The notes: generated by a model not told the origin, from the letters alone. A stretch of DNA of 64,000 nucleotides from Pseudomonas chlororaphis subsp. chlororaphis (GCF_003945765.1 NZ_CP027712.1:4216001-4280000); one strand, 5' to 3'. Counted from the first letter of the stretch, positions 16,398 to 25,121 are shown. Numbers and translations: made by a program.

Positions 16398-18061
16398 TCA
16401 CACCCCATCGATATGCCGGTACTGTGCATCCAGCTGCTGCGCCAGCTCGCGAGCGCGGCCGAGGCGGATCGGCCCGCGTTCGATATCGATCAACAGAGTC
16501 GGACAACCCAGGCGCTCCAAGGGCGGCAAGGTCTTGAGCCGGCCATCGGTGAGCAGCAGTACCCGTTGCTGCTCGGCTGGGTAACGCTTGTGCCGCGAGA
16601 CCAGCCACCGTCCCGCCTCGGCCAAGGCCGCCAGCAACGGCGTGCCGCCGCCCGCGCCCAGCCCCTCGAGCCCGTCGCGCAAATCCTTCGAAGCCTTCAG
16701 GCCCTGCACCTGCCAGTTCGGCGCGCGGCCGCTGGCGGTCAGCAGGGCCAGGCGCGCGCGCTGCCGGTAGGCATCATCGAACAGCTGGGCCAGCAGGCCC
16801 TTGGCATCGCTCAGTGCCTGATGGCGGCGGGTCGAGGCCGATGCATCGACGATCACCAGCCACAGCTCATGGGGCGAACGGCTGCGCAGGTGCCACAACA
16901 GATCGTCACGCTGGTGGGGCCGACCGTTGAGCAAGGTGCCGGGCCAGTTGATCGAGCCGTGGACGGCCGCGCGCGCGCGGCCTTGCCTGCCCTTGTCCAA
17001 CCGCCCGGCGCGGGACTTGGCATTCGCCCCCGCGTCGGACCGGGGGCGAATGCCTAGGGCTTTTTTGGCCAGCTCGGCACTTCACGCCGGGCGCCGGTGG
17101 CCAGCGCCTGGGCCGGCAGCTCGCCCCATTGGCCCTGGCCTTCGGCGGGGCTGGATTGGGCCGGGGATGGCGCGAGAGATGGCTGCGGCGGATGCGCCGC
17201 GCTCGGCGGGTGGTCACGACGGCGATGGCGCAGGGCGAATTCGGCCACCGCGTCTATGTCCTGCTCCTCGATAGCCCGGGCACCACGCCAGGCCGCGTGG
17301 GCGCGGGCGGCGCGCAGCCACACCAGATCCGCGCGCAGGCCGTCGACGCCGGCGGCGAAACAGCGCTCGGTGATCCGCTCCAGCGCTCGATCGTCCAGGG
17401 CGATCTCCGCCAGCAACAGCCGCGCCTGCTGACAGCGCTGGCGCAGCGCCGCCTGCTCGGCGGCCCATTGCTGGCAGAAGTTCTGGGGATCGCTGTCGAA
17501 ATCCAGCCGCCGGCGAATGATCTGCCCCCGCTCAGTGGGCGGCGTCTGCCCGCTCAGGGCGACATTCAGGCCAAAGCGGTCCAGCAGTTGCGGACGCAGC
17601 TCGCCCTCTTCTGGGTTCATGGTGCCGATCAGCACGAACCTGGCCGAATGCCGGTGGGAAATACCGTCGCGCTCGATCAGGTTGGTGCCGCTGGCGGCCA
17701 CGTCCAGCAGCAGGTCCACCAGGTGGTCCGGCAGCAGGTTCACCTCGTCGACGTAGAGCACCCCGCCATCGGCCTTGGCCAGCACGCCCGGGGAAAACTG
17801 CGCCCGGCCTTCGCCCAGCGCCGCGTCCAGATCCAGGGTGCCAACCAGGCGCTCTTCGGTCGCGCCCAGCGGCAAGGTGACGAACTGCCCGCTGGCCAGC
17901 AGGTCCGCCAGGCCGCGGGCCAGTGTCGACTTGGCCATGCCCCGAGGGCCTTCGATCAACACCCCGCCGATTTTCGGGTCGATGGCCGTCAGGCACAGCG
18001 CCAGTTTCAGGTCATCGGCGCCGACCACGGCGGACAGCGGGAAATGTGGGGTATCGCTCAT
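16398..18061 (-). CDS. chlD: ChlD-type cobalt chelatase subunit, predicted -1 frameshift product of chlI/chlD
   Basis: Joining the AAA+ frame to the downstream von Willebrand factor A frame by a -1 shift on A AAA AAG gives a continuous 554-residue protein: AAA+ ATPase (residues 1-332), a basic linker (KSRAGRLDKGRQGRARA), then a VWA domain with the MIDAS-type motif VDASAST and TDGR. This is the domain order of ChlD/BchD. The VWA frame has no ATG and no ribosome site; the only nearby starts are TTG (17000) or CTG, so expression by frameshifting is the best explanation. With CobN it should form the three-subunit chelatase that inserts cobalt into hydrogenobyrinate diamide, in place of CobS/CobT. 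Frameshift expression of chlD genes has been proposed for many bacteria; here it is inferred from the signal. Confidence 0.8.
17019..17066 (-). promoter_or_regulatory. Programmed -1 ribosomal frameshift signal (slippery heptamer plus hairpin)
   Basis: On the minus strand the zero-frame codons CCA AAA AAG CCC TAG contain the heptamer A AAA AAG (17066-17060). After a 5-base spacer a perfect 14-bp stem begins at 17054 (GGCATTCGCCCCCG pairs with CGGGGGCGAATGCC, loop of 8 bases, 17054-17019). A -1 shift enters exactly the frame of the VWA domain and bypasses the TAG at 17056-17054. The heptamer is the one used in E. coli dnaX. On this strand the hairpin is not followed by a T-run, so it is not a terminator of chlI. 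Confidence 0.85.
17054..18061 (-). CDS. chlI: ChlI-type AAA+ ATPase subunit of cobalt chelatase (zero-frame product)
   Basis: Read without frameshift, the gene encodes 335 residues ending in VPSWPKKP. The AAA+ module has Walker A GPRGMAKST (38-46), Walker B LYVDEVNLL (102-110), and ILIGTMNPEEGELRPQLLDRF-type sensor and arginine-finger regions typical of magnesium-chelatase I subunits. The tail from about residue 290 is Pro/Ser/Gln-rich, a low-complexity linker. It would act as the small ATPase ring partner of the ChlD form and of CobN. It lies downstream of cobN on the same strand, separated by a repeat pair. Confidence 0.85.
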   Translation of the reverse strand: MSDTPHFPLSAVVGADDLKLALCLTAIDPKIGGVLIEGPRGMAKSTLARGLADLLASGQFVTLPLGATEERLVGTLDLDAALGEGRAQFSPGVLAKADGGVLYVDEVNLLPDHLVDLLLDVAASGTNLIERDGISHRHSARFVLIGTMNPEEGELRPQLLDRFGLNVALSGQTPPTERGQIIRRRLDFDSDPQNFCQQWAAEQAALRQRCQQARLLLAEIALDDRALERITERCFAAGVDGLRADLVWLRAARAHAAWRGARAIEEQDIDAVAEFALRHRRRDHPPSAAHPPQPSLAPSPAQSSPAEGQGQWGELPAQALATGARREVPSWPKKP

Positions 18062-18099
18062 GTCGGTTCTCGGTAAAGGGATGCACGAACATCAATCGG

Positions 18100-18234
18100 T
18101 GTAGCCGCTGCCGCAGGCTGCGATTGACGACGCAGTCGGCATAAAACAGACGACGCATTGCTATCTGACAGGCCGCGTCGCCTGCCCCAGCGGTCCCTGC
18201 GGGCCCGATCGCAGCCTGCGGCAGCGGCTACAGG
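18100..18234. repeat. REP-like inverted pair between cobN and chlI
   Basis: The arm TGTAGCCGCTGCCGCAGGCT (from 18100) recurs inverted as AGCCTGCGGCAGCGGCTACA (ending 18232), about 90 bases apart. A related pair occurs at 55223-55332, so this is a dispersed family distinct from the GCGAGCAAGCTCGCTCC REPs. It occupies nearly the whole 177-bp gap between the cobN stop and the chlI start and may act on mRNA stability inside the operon. Confidence 0.75.
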
Positions 18235-18238
18235 GGCA

Positions 18239-21200
18239 TCAGCCATCTTCTTCGATATCCAGCAGCAGGTTTTCCAGGGCCTCGCGGTACTCGCCGGGCG
18301 CCTGCCACATCCCGCGCTGCTGGGCTTCGAGCAGGCGTTCGGTCATGTCGCGCAACGCATGGGGGTTGTGCTGCCGGATGAATTCGCGGGTCGCCGGGTC
18401 CAGCAGATAGGCGTCGGCCAGCAGGGCGTACTGGTGATCGTCGATGAGCTGGGTGGTGGCGTCGAAGGCGAACAGATTATCCACGGTGGCGGCCATTTCA
18501 AAGGCGCCCTTGTAGCCGTGGCGCTTCACCCCTTCGATCCACTTCGGGTTGGCTGCGCGGGAGCGGATCACCCGGTTCAGCTCTTCCTTGAGGCTGCGGA
18601 TCTTCGGCAGGTCCGGCTGGCTGTGGTCGCCGTGGTAGCTGGCGGCCTTTTCGCCGCTGAGGCTTTCCACCGCCGCGAGCATGCCGCCCTGGAACTGGTA
18701 GTAGTCGTTGGAATCCAGCAGGTCGTGCTCGCGGTTGTCCTGGTTCTGCAGCACCGCCTGCACCTGGCTCAGGCGCTGGGCGAACTGGCCACGGGCCGCG
18801 GTGCCTTCGTCGGCGCCACCATAGGCGTAGCCGCCCCAGTTCAGGTAGACCTCGGCCAGGTCCTCGCGGCTCTGCCACAGGCGAGCGTCGATAGCGCCCT
18901 GCACGCCCGCACCATAGGCCCCGGGCTTGGCGCCGAAGATCCGCCAGCCGGCCTGGCGCTGCGCGGCCTCAGCATCAAGACCGGACTGCAGCAGCGCTTC
19001 ACGCTCGGCGCGGACCTTGGCCGCCAGCGGGTTGAGGTCGTCCGGCTCGTCCAGCGCGGCCACCGCCTGCACCGCGGCGTCAAACAGGCGGATCAGGTTG
19101 GCGAAGGCATCGCGGAAGAACCCGGACACCCGCAGGGTCACGTCCACCCGCGGGCGGTCCAGCAGGCTCAGCGGCAGGATCTCGAAGTCGTCGACCCGCT
19201 GGCTGCCGGTGGCCCACACCGGGCGCACACCCATCAGTGCCATGGCCTGGGCGATATCGTCGCCGCCGGTGCGCATGGTCGCCGTGCCCCACACCGACAG
19301 GCCTAGTTGGCGCAGGTGGTCGCCATGGTCCTGCAGGTGCCGTTCGAGGATCAGGTTGGCCGACTGGAAACCGATGCGCCAGGCGGTGGTGGTCGGCAGG
19401 TTGCGCACGTCCACCGAGTAGAAATTGCGCCCGGTGGGCAGCACGTCCAGGCGTCCACGACTCGGTGCGCCGCTGGGCCCGGCCGGCACGAAACGCCCGC
19501 CCAGGGCATCCAGCAAACCACGCATTTCCGCCGGGCCGCAGGCATCCAGGCGCGGCGCCACTACCTCGCGCAGGCTGTCGATGATCGCCTTGACCTCGCT
19601 CCAGCCGGGCTCGTTCAGTTGCTCGACCTCACCGGCCAAGGCCGCTTCTATCAAGCGCCCGGCAAACAGCTCCAGGCGCTCGCGGGTATCGCCGGCAGTG
19701 CGCCACAGTTGCTCACTGAGGTCCTGCAAGGCCTGTGGCCGGCGCCCGCTCCAGGGCTCGGCCAGGGCGCAATCCAGCGGATCGAAACCCAGCTCGAAGG
19801 CCTTGGCCAGGGCCCGCAACAGGCTCGACTGCGCGCCCCGGCCATCGCCACGGGGAATGCGCAGCAAGGCCAGCAAGGTGTCGATACGCAGGCGGCCCAC
19901 GGGCGATTCGCCGAACACATGCAGGCCGTCGCGGATCTGCGACTCCTTCAGGTCGCACAGGTAGGTGTCCAGGCGCGGTAGCCACAGCGCCGCGTCGGCC
20001 TCGCCGTCGAGCTGTCCGTCCAGTTGCAGTTCGCGGTCGATCCGGGTCACCCGCACCAGCTTGAGAATGTCCTTCTGCAACTCGCGGGCGCGGCGCGGAT
20101 CGAGCAACTGGGCTTCGTAGTACTCGTCGGCCAGCAGTTCCAGGTCGCGCAGCGGGCCATAGGTTTCGGCGCGGGTCAGCGGCGGCATCAGGTGGTCGAT
20201 GATCACCGCCTGGGTCCGGCGCTTGGCCTGAGCGCCCTCGCCCGGGTCGTTGACGATGAACGGATAGATATTCGGCAGCGGCCCCAGCAGCACGTCCGGC
20301 CAGCAGCTTTCGGACAGGCCGACGCCCTTGCCCGGCAGCCACTCCAGGTTGCCGTGCTTGCCGACGTGGATCAGCCCGTGGGCGCCGTAGGTCTGGCGCA
20401 GCCAGAAGTAGAACGCCAGGTACCCGTGGGGCGGCACCAGGTCCGGGTCGTGATAGACCGCGCTCGGATCGACCTGATAACCGCGCGCCGGCTGGATGCC
20501 GACAAAGGTCAGGCCAAAACGCAGGCCGGCGATCATCAGCCGCCCGCCGCGGAACATCGGGTCGTTTTGCGGCCCGCCCCAACGTTCCGTCACCGCCAGG
20601 CGGTTGGCTTCGGGCAACGCGTCGAACATGGCCTGGTACTCCTCCAGCGCCAGGCTTTGCTGGCACGGGCGCAGGTCGAGGCTGTCCAGGTCGTTGCTGA
20701 CGCCACCGAGCAGTTGCTGGATCAGTGCTGTCCCGCTGTCCGGCAACTCGGCCGGCAACGGGTAGCCCTCGGCGTGCAGCGCGCACAAGATATTCAGCGC
20801 CGCCGCCGGCGTATCCAGGCCCACGCCATTGCCGATGCGGCCGTCGCGGGTCGGGTAGTTGGCGAGGATCAGGGCGATGCGTTTTTCAGCATTGGGCAGC
20901 CGGGCCAGATCGACCCAGCGCCGCGCCAGTTCGGCGACAAAATCCATGCGCTCGGGGGCCGGGCGGTAGCAGACCACGTCCGACTGGCTGCGCTCGCTGC
21001 GCCAGGCCAGGTCCTTGAAGCTGATGGGCCGGCTGATGATGCGCCCGTCCAGTTCCGGCAAGGCGATGTGCATCGCCAGGTCCCGCGGGCCCAGGCCCTG
21101 CTCGCTGGCGCGCCAGCCGGGTTCGTTGTCCTGGGCGCAGATGGCCTGGATCACCGGAACATCGCGGCGGAACGGCCGCAGGTGCGGCGCTTCCGGGCTG

Positions 21201-22012
21201 GACTGGGCAAAGCCGGTGGTGTTGAGAATCACCCCGGCCTCGACTTCATCCAGCAGCTCCTCGACCACCGCCAGGCAACCGGGCTCTTTCAGGCTGGCCA
21301 GGGCAATCGGCAGCGGGTTCAGGCCCGCCGCCAACAAGCGCCGGCAGAACTCATCGATAAAGGCCGTGTTGGCCGCCTGCAAATGCGAGCGGTAGAACAG
21401 CAGCGCCGCCACCGGCTGGCCGGCCCGCCAGTCGGCTTGCCAGTCGCTGAGGGCGGCGCGGCTTTTGTGCGGGTGGTAGATCGCTGTGCGCGGCAGGGTC
21501 TGCGGCTCGGACCAATGGTAATCGCGCCCCAGCCAGGCACTGGCCAGGCAGCGGTACAGGTTCAGCGCATTGCCCATGCCGCCCTGGCGCAGGAAGTGCC
21601 AGAGGCGCTCGCGGTCGGCGGCGGGCACCGTGCTCAGGTCGCTCAGCTCCGGGTCCGGACGATCGTCGCCCGGCACCAGGATCAACTGCACGCCGCGCTG
21701 CGCCAGCTGCACCAGTTGCTCGATGCCATAACGCCAATAAGCGATGCCACCGTGCAGGGAAATCAGGATCACCTTGGCGTGGCGCAGCACCTGGTCGACA
21801 TACAGGTCGACCGAGGCATGGTTCTGCACCTGCATCGGGTTGGCCAGGCGAAAGCTCGGGTAGTCCTCTGGCAGTTGCTGCGCCGCTTCGGCCAGCAGCG
21901 CCAGGCTGGAGTCGCCGCTGCACAGGATCACCAGTTCGGCGGGGGTCTGTCCAAGGTCGGCAATGTTGTCATCCGACACGAAACCGCCGGGCTGGGTCCT
22001 GAGCAGGTGCAT
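18239..22012 (-). CDS. cobN: CobN, large subunit of aerobic cobalt chelatase
   Basis: This 1257-residue protein is the porphyrin-binding H-type subunit that inserts Co2+ into hydrogenobyrinic acid a,c-diamide in aerobic cobalamin synthesis. Family hallmarks are seen throughout, for example GKHGNLEWLPGKGVGLS, YPFIVNDPGEGAQAKRRTQA and NPKWIEGVKRHGYKGAFE. The length fits CobN (about 1250-1280). The ATG at 22012 lies three bases after the cobW stop, with only a weak ribosome site, so translational coupling is likely. ChlI/ChlD encoded downstream should supply the ATPase part. Confidence 0.97.
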   Translation of the reverse strand: MHLLRTQPGGFVSDDNIADLGQTPAELVILCSGDSSLALLAEAAQQLPEDYPSFRLANPMQVQNHASVDLYVDQVLRHAKVILISLHGGIAYWRYGIEQLVQLAQRGVQLILVPGDDRPDPELSDLSTVPAADRERLWHFLRQGGMGNALNLYRCLASAWLGRDYHWSEPQTLPRTAIYHPHKSRAALSDWQADWRAGQPVAALLFYRSHLQAANTAFIDEFCRRLLAAGLNPLPIALASLKEPGCLAVVEELLDEVEAGVILNTTGFAQSSPEAPHLRPFRRDVPVIQAICAQDNEPGWRASEQGLGPRDLAMHIALPELDGRIISRPISFKDLAWRSERSQSDVVCYRPAPERMDFVAELARRWVDLARLPNAEKRIALILANYPTRDGRIGNGVGLDTPAAALNILCALHAEGYPLPAELPDSGTALIQQLLGGVSNDLDSLDLRPCQQSLALEEYQAMFDALPEANRLAVTERWGGPQNDPMFRGGRLMIAGLRFGLTFVGIQPARGYQVDPSAVYHDPDLVPPHGYLAFYFWLRQTYGAHGLIHVGKHGNLEWLPGKGVGLSESCWPDVLLGPLPNIYPFIVNDPGEGAQAKRRTQAVIIDHLMPPLTRAETYGPLRDLELLADEYYEAQLLDPRRARELQKDILKLVRVTRIDRELQLDGQLDGEADAALWLPRLDTYLCDLKESQIRDGLHVFGESPVGRLRIDTLLALLRIPRGDGRGAQSSLLRALAKAFELGFDPLDCALAEPWSGRRPQALQDLSEQLWRTAGDTRERLELFAGRLIEAALAGEVEQLNEPGWSEVKAIIDSLREVVAPRLDACGPAEMRGLLDALGGRFVPAGPSGAPSRGRLDVLPTGRNFYSVDVRNLPTTTAWRIGFQSANLILERHLQDHGDHLRQLGLSVWGTATMRTGGDDIAQAMALMGVRPVWATGSQRVDDFEILPLSLLDRPRVDVTLRVSGFFRDAFANLIRLFDAAVQAVAALDEPDDLNPLAAKVRAEREALLQSGLDAEAAQRQAGWRIFGAKPGAYGAGVQGAIDARLWQSREDLAEVYLNWGGYAYGGADEGTAARGQFAQRLSQVQAVLQNQDNREHDLLDSNDYYQFQGGMLAAVESLSGEKAASYHGDHSQPDLPKIRSLKEELNRVIRSRAANPKWIEGVKRHGYKGAFEMAATVDNLFAFDATTQLIDDHQYALLADAYLLDPATREFIRQHNPHALRDMTERLLEAQQRGMWQAPGEYREALENLLLDIEEDG

Positions 22013-22015
22013 GAC

Positions 22016-23083
22016 TTACACGCTAAGCGCGGCGCGCAATTGCGCTTCGAGCAGGGTCGCGTCCAGTTCCTGGCCGATCAGCACCAGGCGCGTGGCACGG
22101 GCTTCATCGGCGCCCCACTGGCGGTCGAAGTGCTTGTCGAAGCGGGTGCCCACGCCTTGGATCAACAGGCGCATCGGCTTGTTGGGGATCGCTGCGAAGC
22201 CCTTGACCCGCAGGATGCCGTGCTGCACCACCAGTTGGGTCAGGGCGTCCAGCAGCAGGCTTTCGTCGGCCTGGGGCAGCTCGATGGAGATGGAATCGAA
22301 GGCGTCGTGGTCATGATCATCATGATCGTCGCCATCGTGGTGATGGTCATGATGGCTGTGGCGGCCGTCGATATGTTCTTCCGAGCCGTTGCCCAGGCCC
22401 AGCAGCACGTCCAGCGGCAGGCGACCGCTGCTGGCTTCGATGACTTTCACCGCCGGCGGCAGCTCCTCGGCCACTTCCAGGCGCACCTTGGCCAGGTCTG
22501 CCGGGCTGATCAGGTCGGCCTTGTTGAGGATCACCAGGTCGGCGCTGGACAGCTGGTCGGCGAACAGCTCATGCAGCGGCGACTCATGGTCGAGGTTGGG
22601 GTCGAGCTTGCGCTGGGCGTCGACCTGGTCCGGGAAGGCGGCGAAGGTGCCGGCGGCCACGGCTGGGCTGTCGACCACCGTGATCACCGCGTCGACGGTG
22701 CAGGCGCTGCGGATTTCCGGCCACTGGAATGCCTGGACCAAAGGTTTGGGCAGGGCCAGGCCAGAGGTTTCGATGAGGATATGGTCGAGGTCGCCGCGAC
22801 GGGCCACCAGCTCGCGCATCACCGGGAAAAACTCTTCCTGCACGGTGCAGCACAGGCAGCCGTTGGCCAGTTCAAAGACACGACCGCTGGCTTCTTCCTC
22901 GGTGCAACCGATGGAACACTGCTTGAGGATCTCGCCGTCGATGCCCAGCTCGCCGAACTCGTTGACGATCACCGCGATGCGCCGACCCTGGGCGTTGTCC
23001 AGCATGTGCCGCAGCAAGGTGGTTTTGCCCGAGCCGAGGAAGCCGGTAACGATGGTGACGGGAAGTTTGGCCAGTGTTTTCAT
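22016..23083 (-). CDS. cobW: CobW, COG0523 metal-chaperone GTPase
   Basis: This protein of 355 residues has a G3E-family GTPase domain: Walker A GFLGSGKTT (14-22), the metal-binding CLCC motif (76-79), and NKAD (187-190). A histidine/aspartate-rich loop (about 236-260, RHSHHDHHHDGDDHDDHDHD) separates it from the C-terminal CobW domain. Such loops bind metals, here presumably cobalt for CobN. It is the first gene of the minus-strand operon, behind a cobalamin riboswitch, which supports the cobalt rather than zinc branch of the family. Confidence 0.93.
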   Translation of the reverse strand: MKTLAKLPVTIVTGFLGSGKTTLLRHMLDNAQGRRIAVIVNEFGELGIDGEILKQCSIGCTEEEASGRVFELANGCLCCTVQEEFFPVMRELVARRGDLDHILIETSGLALPKPLVQAFQWPEIRSACTVDAVITVVDSPAVAAGTFAAFPDQVDAQRKLDPNLDHESPLHELFADQLSSADLVILNKADLISPADLAKVRLEVAEELPPAVKVIEASSGRLPLDVLLGLGNGSEEHIDGRHSHHDHHHDGDDHDDHDHDAFDSISIELPQADESLLLDALTQLVVQHGILRVKGFAAIPNKPMRLLIQGVGTRFDKHFDRQWGADEARATRLVLIGQELDATLLEAQLRAALSV

Positions 23084-23189
23084 CGGATGCCCTTTGGCAA
23101 GGTGGCGGGCATACGGGACGAGAACCGCGCAGGCAACTGCACGGAAGGGTTCGCCACCGGATCACCCCGCCCGGTTGTAGTGAGAATCA

Positions 23190-23365
23190 GGTCCGAGGCA
23201 GGTCTCCTGGCTGACGGCGTGCCGGTCGTTAGACTGGCCAACGATGCGCCTTCCCGCCGCCTGGCAGTGGCCTTGCATCGTTCATCACCGTTTACAGTTG
23301 CGGGGGCAGCCGCGGCTTGGACCGCGTTCCCTTCTTAGCTTCGACAGACGCCGAAGAACCTCGAG
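23190..23365 (-). promoter_or_regulatory. Cobalamin riboswitch controlling cobW-cobN-chlI/chlD
   Basis: On the minus strand the leader starts with GGTTC (near 23361) and AAGGGAAC, carries the B12-box GCTGCCCCCGCAACTGTAA (23310-23292) and closes with GTCAGCCAGGAGACCTGCC (near 23215-23197). These are the conserved parts of the adenosylcobalamin riboswitch. About 105 bases separate it from the cobW start. No T-tailed hairpin is obvious there, so control may be at translation or by Rho. High B12 should lower expression. Confidence 0.92.
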
Positions 23366-23493
23366 AGCGCAAGGCTACGCAGAGCTTGGGGGGCGGTCAA
23401 TGTCCATGCAGCGCAAGGACAGGCCAATTGCGATCGAAAACGAGAACCCTTGCCAATTGACGCCCCTCCCTCGCCCATGCTCTCCTACACACC

Positions 23494-23695
23494 TTGTTAC
23501 GGGTGCCCTTCACAGGGTGAAACGGGAAACCGGTGCGTCACAGGCCAAAAGCCTTGATCAGTCCGGTGCTGCCCCCGCAACGGTAAGCGAGCGAAGAATC
23601 AGATCCACTGTGCCAGCAGTCCGGCATGGGAAGGCGATTCTTGCAGGCGTGGCGCAAGCCCCGCCCCTCGCGAGCCCGGAGACCGGCCCGCTGCA
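23494..23695 (+). promoter_or_regulatory. Cobalamin riboswitch controlling cbtB-cbtA-cobE-cobM
   Basis: The plus strand shows GGGTGCCCTTCACAGGGTGA, AACGGGAAACCGGTG, the B12-box GCTGCCCCCGCAACGGTAA (23568-23586) and the closing GAGCCCGGAGACCGGCC (near 23672-23688). These match the conserved elements in the correct order. A strong T-tailed hairpin follows at 23735, which suggests transcription termination as the output. It is divergent from the riboswitch of the cobW operon. Confidence 0.95.
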
Positions 23696-23734
23696 CAGTC
23701 ATAACAAACCCGCGGTGGGCGGGCGCTGTTAATT

Positions 23735-23761
23735 CCCCGCGAGCCCGTCTCGCGGGGTTTT
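23735..23761 (+). terminator. Riboswitch-linked intrinsic terminator upstream of cbtB
   Basis: Arms CCCCGCGAG (23735-23743) and CTCGCGGGG (23749-23757) with loop CCCGT are followed by TTTT. It lies between the B12 riboswitch and the cbtB start, so it is the probable expression platform that stops transcription when B12 is bound. Confidence 0.85.
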
Positions 23762-23803
23762 GCTGCGCTCGATTCACCCGCTGACACACCAGAGGGAAGC
23801 GCC

Positions 23804-23992
23804 ATGTCGATCATCAGCAGCACCAGCCACTCCAGCAGCAGTACCGCCACCCTGAGCCAACGCCTGGTCGCCGCCATCGGCGCCTCGATTCTCGGTGCGT
23901 GCCTTGTGTATTTCGCCGGCTTCTCCCATATCGAAGCGGTGCACAACGCCGCCCACGATACCCGCCACAGCGCCGCCTTCCCTTGCCACTGA
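23804..23992 (+). CDS. cbtB: CbtB, small subunit of predicted cobalt transporter
   Basis: This protein of 62 residues has one membrane helix (about residues 22-42, VAAIGASILGACLVYFAGFS) and a C-terminal metal-ligand tail HNAAHDTRHSAAFPCH, both diagnostic of CbtB. It is the first gene after the riboswitch and terminator, with AGAGGGAAG upstream of the ATG. CbtB acts with CbtA, encoded 11 bases downstream, in predicted B12-regulated cobalt uptake. Confidence 0.93.
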   Translation: MSIISSTSHSSSSTATLSQRLVAAIGASILGACLVYFAGFSHIEAVHNAAHDTRHSAAFPCH

Positions 23993-24003
23993 GACCTGCC
24001 GAC

Positions 24004-24711
24004 ATGATCAAGCGTATCGCGCAAACCGCGGGGTTCACCGGGTTGCTGGCGGCCCTGTTGCTGACCCTGCTGCAAAGCTTCTGGGTCGCGCCGCTGATCC
24101 TGGAGGCGGAAACCTACGAGAAGGCCCCGGCCGCCCAGCATGAAGAAGCGCATGAGCATGCCGCCGGCACCGCCGCCCACAGCCACGACGCCGAAGCCTG
24201 GGAACCGGAAGACGGCTGGCAGCGCGTGCTGTCCACCACCGGCGGCAACCTGGTAGTCGCCGTGGGTTTCGCCCTGATGCTCGCCGGCCTCTACACCCTG
24301 CGCGCGCCGAACCGTACTTCCCAGGGCTTGCTCTGGGGCCTGGCCGGTTATGCGACTTTCTGCCTGGCGCCGACCCTCGGCCTGCCGCCCGAACTGCCGG
24401 GCACCGCCGCCGCGGACCTGGCGCAACGGCAGATCTGGTGGGTCAGTACCGCCGCTTCCACCGCGGCCGGCATTGCCCTGATCGTCTTCGCCCGTAACTG
24501 GCTGCTGAAAGCGCTGGGCGTGGCCATCCTCGCCGTGCCGCACCTCATCGGCGCGCCACAGCCGCAAGTGCATTCGATGCTCGCTCCGGAGGAGCTGGAG
24601 GCGCAGTTCAAGATCGCTTCGCAGCTGACCAACGCCGCGTTCTGGCTGGCCCTGGGCCTGATCAGCGCCTGGCTGTTCCGCCGCAAGAGCGACGATCAGT
24701 ACTCGGCATGA
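24004..24711 (+). CDS. cbtA: CbtA, membrane subunit of predicted cobalt transporter
   Basis: This 235-residue integral membrane protein has five or so helices. A His/Glu-rich loop after the first helix (HEEAHEHAAGTAAHSHDAEA) could bind cobalt. The ATG at 24004 gives the usual N-terminus MIKRIAQTAGFTGLLAA; a longer in-frame start at 23899 would overlap cbtB and is rejected. Its stop overlaps the cobE start by four bases. The protein is assigned to cobalt uptake from its riboswitch-controlled position and family; transport has not been shown from sequence. Confidence 0.92.
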   Translation: MIKRIAQTAGFTGLLAALLLTLLQSFWVAPLILEAETYEKAPAAQHEEAHEHAAGTAAHSHDAEAWEPEDGWQRVLSTTGGNLVVAVGFALMLAGLYTLRAPNRTSQGLLWGLAGYATFCLAPTLGLPPELPGTAAADLAQRQIWWVSTAASTAAGIALIVFARNWLLKALGVAILAVPHLIGAPQPQVHSMLAPEELEAQFKIASQLTNAAFWLALGLISAWLFRRKSDDQYSA

Positions 24712-25121
24712 CGCAGGCCAGCACAGCGCCGACCCTGGTGGTCGGCCTGGGCTGCCAGCGGGGCTGCCCGGTGGAGACCTTGCGCGCCCTGCTCGACCAG
24801 ACCCTGAGCACCCACCGCATCGACCCCGGGCAGATCAAGGCCCTGGCCAGCATCGACCTGAAACGCGAGGAACCCGGGCTGCTGGCCCTGGCCGCGCAAC
24901 TGGACTTGCCCCTGACCTGTTTCAGCAGTACCCAGCTGACGCCTTATGTGCTGCAACTCAGCCATCGTTCGCAGATCGCCTACGAGCGCACCGGCTGCTA
25001 CGGCGTCGCCGAAAGTGCCGCCCTGGCCCTGGCCGAACACCTGGCCCGAGGCCCGGTAAGGCTGCTGGTCCCGCGGCAGAAATACGCCCAGGCGACCCTC
25101 GCCTTGGCCTGCTCCGGGTAA
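24708..25121 (+). CDS. cobE: CobE, CbiG C-terminal-type cobalamin biosynthesis protein
   Basis: This protein of 137 residues corresponds to the C-terminal domain of CbiG, found free as CobE in Pseudomonas. Typical segments are VVGLGCQRGCPVETL, IKALASIDLKREEPGLLALA and SGVAE-like YGVAESAALALA. The domain is needed for cobalamin synthesis, but its exact step in the aerobic route is not settled. The start lies within the cbtA stop (ATGA), so it is co-translated. The next gene, cobM, follows after 80 bases. Confidence 0.9.
   Translation: MTQASTAPTLVVGLGCQRGCPVETLRALLDQTLSTHRIDPGQIKALASIDLKREEPGLLALAAQLDLPLTCFSSTQLTPYVLQLSHRSQIAYERTGCYGVAESAALALAEHLARGPVRLLVPRQKYAQATLALACSG

Noticed and set aside
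16398..17000. Independent VWA gene starting at TTG 17000
   Set aside because: No ribosome site, and in-frame coding sequence continues upstream to the slippery site, so a separate start is unlikely.
17019..17066. Plus-strand intrinsic terminator (hairpin then six T residues)
   Set aside because: No plus-strand gene ends here and the T-run is six bases away from the stem. The minus-strand frameshift reading explains every element.
20024..23338. Open frame of 1104 codons on the plus strand
   Set aside because: It is antisense to cobN, cobW and the riboswitch, with shadow-type composition.
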